Shown here: piece by piece, positions 61,735-64,000 of the stretch
How positions within the stretch are numbered: the stretch's first letter is position 1
Layout of the letters: the number at the start of each line of letters is the position of its first letter
Source of the DNA: Eutrigla gurnardus
Lineage: Eukaryota; Chordata; Actinopteri; Perciformes; Triglidae
DNA length: 64,000 bases
Assembly (NCBI GenBank): GCA_963514095.1
Contig: OY741268.1
Location: 27,152,857 to 27,216,856, forward strand
Reading direction: 5' to 3'
The notes under the pieces: model-generated
Told to the model about the DNA's origin: nothing
What the model saw: only the letters and a program-made list of their open reading frames with translations
Databases searched by the model: none
Made by a program: the position numbers and the translations under genes

Positions 61735-62499
61735 ATGCAAAAATCCACCAGATGTTCAGTAGAGATGCAACGACCCACTTTTAAGTGTCAATCCGATTCC
61801 AATACCTGAACTTGGATTTCCACTTATTCCAATATAACTCTGTTATCATAGCTCTTTTTGCATTGGATTAATATGTATCCAGAATCAATGTATTTGACCT
61901 TGAGGTTTGCACATGCAAACAGGTGTAGGAGTGAGAATCGCTATGGCAACTCCTTTAAAAGGTTTTGGTAAACTTCCACAGCAATTATTAACTACTAGTT
62001 GATTTCTAAAGATGAGTTCAAAAGTAAGAAGGAGACTTTTCAAAAGAGGTGTGCAATAGCAATCTGAACTTCTTCATAAAAGGTTTTTTTCAAAGTGAAT
62101 ATTTGAATAAAAAAAAGTGCAAGACCTGCGAGGAGACATACAAATCTACACCTTCAAGAAACCTTATTAATGGAGTTGAAAACAGCAATTCTACTTAAAT
62201 CTGTAGGAGCACTGTTCTCAAATCTGCTCCGTGGTCGAGTGTTTTCATACACACACACTTTCATTTTTGATCAAGTAAGAAAAGGCAAGGCCAGAGGTCT
62301 GTTTGTGTAAGACGCTCAATAGAGGAAGTGGTGAGCGGTTGCTATGGTTACCAAGCGGAGTCAGACATCGACTGGAATAGCGGTACATGTGTGATTAGAT
62401 ATTAGCGATCATTAATGCCTGCTAGAATTACTCTCACGGAGAATTAGGTTGCACTCCAGCCAGAAGACCGTCACTTTGACCGTCAATCCGTCCTCTGTG
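61735..62499. other. Noncoding DNA with a hAT-like end fragment
   Basis: CAGTAGAGATGCAACGACCC at 61757-61776, followed by AATCCGATTCCAATACC, resembles the left end of a vertebrate hAT nonautonomous element and pairs with the fragment at 7941. The right end was not found. GTTGCTATGGTTACC at 62339-62353 is X-box-like but imperfect. Nothing else recognised. Confidence 0.4.
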
Positions 62500-62549
62500 A
62501 TGGATGGATGTATGGATGGATGGATGGATGGATGGATGGATGGATGGAT
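62500..62549. repeat. (GATG)n tetranucleotide array
   Basis: About 12 units with one TATG interruption. GATG arrays end the SINE/RTE-type elements at 14017 and 51087, but no element body precedes this one. Confidence 0.95.
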
Positions 62550-64000
62550 AGGACAGACAGACTGGAAGACAAGCCGCTGTCCTGCATGTTGTTGTTCTGA
62601 GTCATGTGATCAAGTGTCCTGTGCTGCTATACGTTTAGATAAGACCCGATTCCACTGGTCGTGGAGTCTGCTTTGCCATGCATCAGGTGGATTTCAGTAG
62701 AGAGGCCAGCATGGTTCCCCCAGGTGTGGGTGCTTGCAAAGGCAGCGTGAATGGGAAAACTGACACTCCGATGCAGCCCGTCACTCGGCGATGTATCGGC
62801 TGCCAGCGTCGTCCCCGGAGCTGTGACCTGATCGGGGAGCAGGAAACCGATCCCTCGGCATGTTATGGACAGGGAGATGATGGAAACGCTGGAAGATATT
62901 AGTCCTGGCAGACAGAGTATTTGTGTGCTGCACGTTTAGTAGCATTGGATGAGGGGGGGGGAATGTCTTCTGTTGATTGTATCTTAAAAGTGGCGGTGGC
63001 TGAAAACAGAGCAGCCAGTGATTAGGAAAGGAAAAATCTAAATAAATAATGTTTAATGAAATAAAAAATTACTGTTCAGTCAAAAAAACAGATAAGCCTT
63101 CAGTATTAATAACAAGCCTCAGAGACTAAAGTGACATTTCAAATGTTGGTGCTATTCTCCCCCCTCAAAGCACGGTAAAATACACAGATGAAAGGCTGAT
63201 TGGTCATGTGATTGTCGTCTGCCTAGCAACTGGTTGAGATCTGGAAAACATACTAATGTCCAACTAGTTTCCAGCCACTCCATTGAGCTTATTAAAGAAC
63301 TTTACATTTGCTGGTGAGATCTCATGCAGCTTAAATCTATGTTTGTTGTCTAGGCAGTGTGTATGCTGCTGCTTGCTTCAAACAGGGCCACATAAAGGGC
63401 CATATTAGGAGGCAAAGACGTGTTTTCACAAGTTAGCAGCATTAAAGAGAGGAGATTTAGCCCCGGTACTGTATGAGTCCCCTTGCAATAAGCAGCCATC
63501 GTTGCCTCATGAAATGTCTGAACGCACAGAGAATGTTAAGATGCTATTTGTGAAATCCAGATATCTTATTTAAAGTTGTACTCTGTAACATTTTCATCTA
63601 TTTAATCTTTTATTTAGTCTTTTAAGTTCCTATCTATCAAAGAGTGAGTTAAAACAATGGTGATTGATCACGTGACCCTCTAATGAAAGTGATGGTACTT
63701 GCTGTTTGCCGTGTCTGTGGCAATATTATATATTTATATTATTAATTATTATTAATTATTATATATAATTAGTGAAACTTTTTCCAGTCAGCAGCGTTTG
63801 GTCTCCCAGGTGGAGCTACTCACAAATATGCTGCATTTACTTGTAATCAGAAATTGGTAACTTCCAACTGCTGAGTCAGGCTCCCTCTAGTCTAAAGTGT
63901 TTGATACATTTCATTACTGCTGACTCACAATGGAGGATCAACAGCAGAGAAAGAGGACCATTCAACTTCCAGTCCAAGAAAAAGAAACAAACTAAAAGAG
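62550..64000. other. Unique noncoding DNA
   Basis: A plus frame at 62678-62902 (74 codons, with a CIGCQRRPRSC stretch) is unrecognised. AT-rich ATTATTA text at 63723-63771. AAAGTTGTACTCTGTAACAT at 63571-63590 may be part of a fish repeat. No gene supported. Confidence 0.4.

Noticed and set aside
62678..62902. 74-codon plus frame with a Cys/Arg-rich centre
   Set aside because: No domain recognised; too short and without exon borders or a neighbouring exon.

Overview
The window looks like vertebrate, most probably teleost fish, nuclear DNA. The basis is (CA)n, (TG)n, (TA)n, (GATA)n and (GATG)n microsatellites every few kilobases; retroelement tails typical of fish genomes (an L2-like end with TGTAAGTCGCTTTGG, and a SINE/RTE-like end running into GATG repeats); several non-autonomous DNA transposons; and no compact gene organisation. 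A percomorph fish is a guess from remembered repeat families.

No complete protein-coding gene is visible. Most long open frames are translated microsatellites or chance frames. The best gene evidence is a possible first coding exon at 13048-13134 (+). It has a strong Kozak context, ends at an AAG|GTATAG splice donor, and is preceded by a plausible promoter with a CCAAT box, a C-rich box and an 18-bp palindrome. If real, most of the window to its right would be a very long first intron, or intron plus gene desert, of a gene I cannot name. A weaker first-exon candidate lies at 4941-5017.

Layout. 0-4.1 kb: unique DNA, then a decayed L2/CR1-group LINE (2.44-3.88 kb) interrupted by an unnamed repeat. 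4.1-12.8 kb: unique DNA with simple repeats and faint old transposon fragments. 12.8-14.1 kb: the putative promoter and exon, then a second copy of the unnamed repeat, split by a 5'-truncated retroelement with a perfect 15-bp target duplication. 14-23 kb: TA arrays, a LINE fragment at 19.3 kb (-), and two remembered fish repeats at 20.6-21.4 kb, one carrying a CTCF-like motif. 23.18-23.67 kb: a hAT-like MITE with internal 31-bp repeats. 24-33 kb: CA/TG clusters, poly-G tracts and possible conserved noncoding stretches. 33.27-33.82 kb: a TTAA-flanked MITE nested in an older repeat. 34-50 kb: mostly unique, with a GATA array and a sequence matching the RFX X-box consensus. 50.35-51.09 kb: a tRNA-derived SINE whose interior expanded into about ten 41-bp repeats. 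51-64 kb: unique DNA, microsatellites, G/C homopolymers, and two of three copies of a hAT-like family; the last (61.4-61.7 kb) is a near-perfect hairpin with arms of about 112 nt.

Nothing shows genes acting together. The interest lies in transposon-derived structure (nested insertions, internal tandem expansion, a long foldback), in possible regulatory sites and in the candidate first exon. Family names for repeats come from memory and sequence hallmarks, not searches; conservation could not be tested.
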